Shown one piece after another: positions 61,101 to 64,000 of a stretch of DNA of 64,000 nt. Both the position numbers and the translations under genes were made by a program. Source of the stretch: Luscinia megarhynchos. Lineage: Eukaryota; Chordata; Aves; Passeriformes; Turdidae. The notes under the pieces were generated by a model that did no database searches, was not told where the DNA came from, and saw only the letters and a program-made list of their open reading frames with translations. Position 1 is the stretch's first letter; every line of letters starts with the position of its first letter. The stretch lies in the NCBI GenBank assembly GCA_034336665.1, contig JAPFBE010000003.1, positions 34,756,360-34,820,359 on the forward strand, in the 5' to 3' direction.

Positions 61101-64000
61101 GATTTATTTTTAGTTAATCAGGAAAACCATTCACTATAAATGATGAATGGATCCTCCTTGATGCTTGTGTGCATATGTTTATTTATGTTCCACCATTGAC
61201 AAAATATTCCATGTGGAGAAAAAGTCCTATAATGATACTTTTAAAGATGTTCAAGAAACTCCAGAACTCATACTACTCATAGTAGTCCACTGAGAAGTAT
61301 AGAAAAGCAGCTTCTGAGAGGTATGTGATGCCAAGGACTAAAAGCAAGGTTTTTCAGGAAGAAATGGGAAATATTTCTGAGACAGTTTGCTAGATCTCTT
61401 TGCAGTAGTTTCCCTAGCTCTCCTATTCTTGAAGGTACTGAGAGCCTGGAGTATTTGAGTGAGGCTGCTGTTATTCTTCAAATCTTCTTATATCCTGAGC
61501 TATTAAATAACCAGTTCCTATTTTCTAGGCAAAACAGCATCTTACTTCCCATTGCACTTAAATTTCTGTATGCAGTTGGGTTATACTGCACCTCACAGAA
61601 AATCTGGTTGTGGTTATTTTCTTTTCAAGATTATTGTGCCTCCAACAACCCTTTGCACATATTTTTTTCACTCACTACTAGAGCACTGAAAGATCCTAAA
61701 GAAATAGAAAATTGAATCTTTATTCTGCAAGTTTCAAATAAATATCTCTCTCTAGGTACCTGCTGAGTGCCTGGCTCAGTAAAGTGGTGTGTCTTTGCAT
61801 CTCTCACTCTGAAACTGGGCCTTGGTACATTCCTCAATGCATGATTTCTGGCACTGGGGAGAGAGAAGTAACAGGTATCCTAACAGTAGTTCTATGGGAG
61901 GGAGAAAAACAATGTCTGCAGCCAAGCCTAATTTGTGTTAATCAGATGCTTGGTAGAAGAACAGATACCAACACAGGAGAGATGCTCAGATCTCCCTGAA
62001 AGTTTTATCCATGGAGGTCTTGTGTGAAGAGCTATGAAGAGTTAAGTCACCATCAGTAAAGGAAAACAAGCCTCACCCAACTCTTTGCAAAAACAGCTTG
62101 TAGGCATCTGCCATCAGTATTGCTGTCGTCAGATGTTGATCAGACATAGACACATCTGTTGCAGCCCTTAATGAGCTGCTCAAAAATCAAATATGAGTGG
62201 GATTATAGACACTGTCTGAAGCATTTGATTTTGGGATTGTCACCTCCCCACTCTCCTCGATGAAAATTTAAATGCCTTTCTGAGATACTTAACTATCTTT
62301 GTATATTGTGTAGAGATCACAGATATCTAAATTTGGCCTTTGGGAGCAGAGTCTTGAAAGATAGTTTTCACAGCAACTCCTTTCTTATACAGCTCAGATC
62401 CTCAGTCACTTGCTCTCTCATCAGCCCTGTTTCACATAGCAGGGAGTTAAATAAAGGTGGCACATTTTCTGTGGCTGAAGCTGTTGAACCCTACTTCATC
62501 TGCAGTATCTATCAAGATATTGCTTCCTTGCTAAACATAGGGCAGAGGGAACAGTACTTGTAGATTTACTTTGTAAATCAGCTATTTATTTCCTGTCTCT
62601 ACTATCTGATTTCATGCTATGCAAAGACTCCTTCTCTTGCTGAGAGAGTTTTTAATAAAAGTTGGTAACTGATGCCTAGAATTACATTAACACTGATATA
62701 GCAGCAACATTTCCTGCTCCTTCAAGAGGATCTTCAAAATAGAAGGGGAACAAGGGAGGCTGCCATGATCTTTCATTCTTTTACTTTCTGTAGTAGCTAC
62801 TTTCAAATTACTAAATATTGCACAGATTTCCAAAACCAAGGAAAATATTCTCTCAGATTAAATACCCTTTGTGAAAGTCAGCTGATGTAGTAGTGCAGCA
62901 ACTCAGGATAATATTTCCTATGAATAGAGTCCATAGTGATAGACTCCTCGGAAATATGCACTGTGGAAAAAAAATCTTTGGCAACTGTAATAGCACATTT
63001 CTGGAATTTGGCATAATCTAGTTAGACTATAGTTATCTCTTTCTTGAACAAAGGCTGGTGCTATTCATTTGATGTTGAGACAAATCAGAAACCCCGCTGA
63101 GAACTTTAATAAGATACCTAACAAGGGAAATTCTCCACATTAGGCAGTCTGGCTAGTTGACAGTCACTGCTGTGCTATTTCAAGATGCTTTAATATGCCT
63201 CAAGTTAATATAATAGACCTCTAGGTTCCAGTTTTGTGTAATTTTGTGGAGATATTATATGCATATACATATGTGTACATAAACACACATTTATGTCTGT
63301 ACTCCACAAGATGAAGCAGTACAGCTGGATGAAGTTATATCACCAGATGAAATTTTTGACCATAGTAATATTTTTCCACTTCAACCCATTAAAAAATAAG
63401 ATTGTGTTTCAGGGACAGAAATACAGCATTTAAATGCTGCTGTTTTATGCTAAGGATTTAATTGAAAATATAACTCGAAGTGAATTTCTTTAGGCCCAAA
63501 CTCAATCAACTTGAAAATTAACATAGAAAAAGGGAATGAGTTTGCAATGTTTTTTAAATTTGAATTTCTTATACCATTTCTCACTTTTAAAATATAAATT
63601 AACACTTCTAAAATTAGCAGTAACTTTGAAAAAATAGAGACTCTCGTAGCATAAAAATATAACTATTTTCAATTAAATTTGGTTGAATCTAAAATTAGGG
63701 GCTATAAACTTCTATTGAATTACTAAAAATTATTAACTTCTTTTTTTTAATTAACTGAAGCATTTCCAAAAATTGAAAATAAAAGGTAAATTTTGTTTTA
63801 TAAACATATATATGTTACAAAGTTCTATGGGAAGAGTTGGAGTAATTCCTTCCATTCAGCTTGGGACAGAAATATGAGAGAGGCCAGAAGGATTGTGATA
63901 TATGAAGCCTTTCTGCTTTAGGGGAGTTTGATAGGAAGGACTGTTCAATGTAAAAGATAAAGGAGAACAAATAAAATTAGTTTTTCTCAATATCCAGCTT
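55103..64000. other. AT-rich sequence, no gene recognised
   Basis: No exon chain, RNA gene or named transposon is visible. A T23 run lies at 56542-56564. Frames at 55373-55834 (minus) and 55503-55814 (plus) overlap on opposite strands and neither matches a known protein. The remainder to the window end shows only short A and T runs and TA-rich words. Confidence 0.55.
56542..56564 (+). repeat. T23 run
   Basis: An uninterrupted run of 23 T residues. It could be the complement of a retroposed A tail on the minus strand, but no insert with a recognisable source or duplicated target site follows it. Confidence 0.95.

Overview
The window looks like AT-rich, gene-poor nuclear DNA from a bird. The main evidence is the repeat content. 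Every transposable element I can recognise is a CR1-type LINE: one long copy, two clear fragments and two short remnants. I see no Alu, B1 or L1 sequence and no bacterial, phage or organellar signature. Crocodilians and turtles also carry CR1, so bird is an inference from CR1 dominance plus low repeat density.

I found no host protein-coding gene, exon chain, rRNA, tRNA or CRISPR array that I can defend. Apart from the CR1 coding remnants, the open frames are short, mostly lack an ATG at their 5' end and do not resemble proteins I recognise. The window is best read as intergenic DNA or the inside of a very long intron.

Layout: 1-3005 holds a short CR1 3' remnant (about 1143-1190) and a strongly decayed CR1 fragment (about 2215-3005). 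3006-41800 is mostly unique AT-rich sequence with simple repeats, small local duplications and a few motif-dense patches. A CR1 3' fragment on the minus strand lies at about 41929-42125, next to a GC-rich patch. A CR1 copy of about 3 kb on the plus strand occupies about 46785-49842. It keeps the end of the ORF1 esterase-like domain, the endonuclease, the reverse transcriptase and a 3' end with the family's 8-bp microsatellite, but stops and frameshifts make it inactive. 49843-64000 holds a diverged direct duplication (51.7-52.6 kb), a perfect 20-unit TATC microsatellite, a long AT palindrome and otherwise unremarkable sequence.

I did not find a new biological system. The points most worth checking are the unclassified duplicated repeat at 51.7-52.6 kb, two open frames at 50.8-51.3 and 53.1-53.8 kb, a perfect DR3 nuclear-receptor-like site at 11166, a palindromic double POU octamer at 36925, and a cluster of SOX-like motifs near 34.75-34.86 kb.
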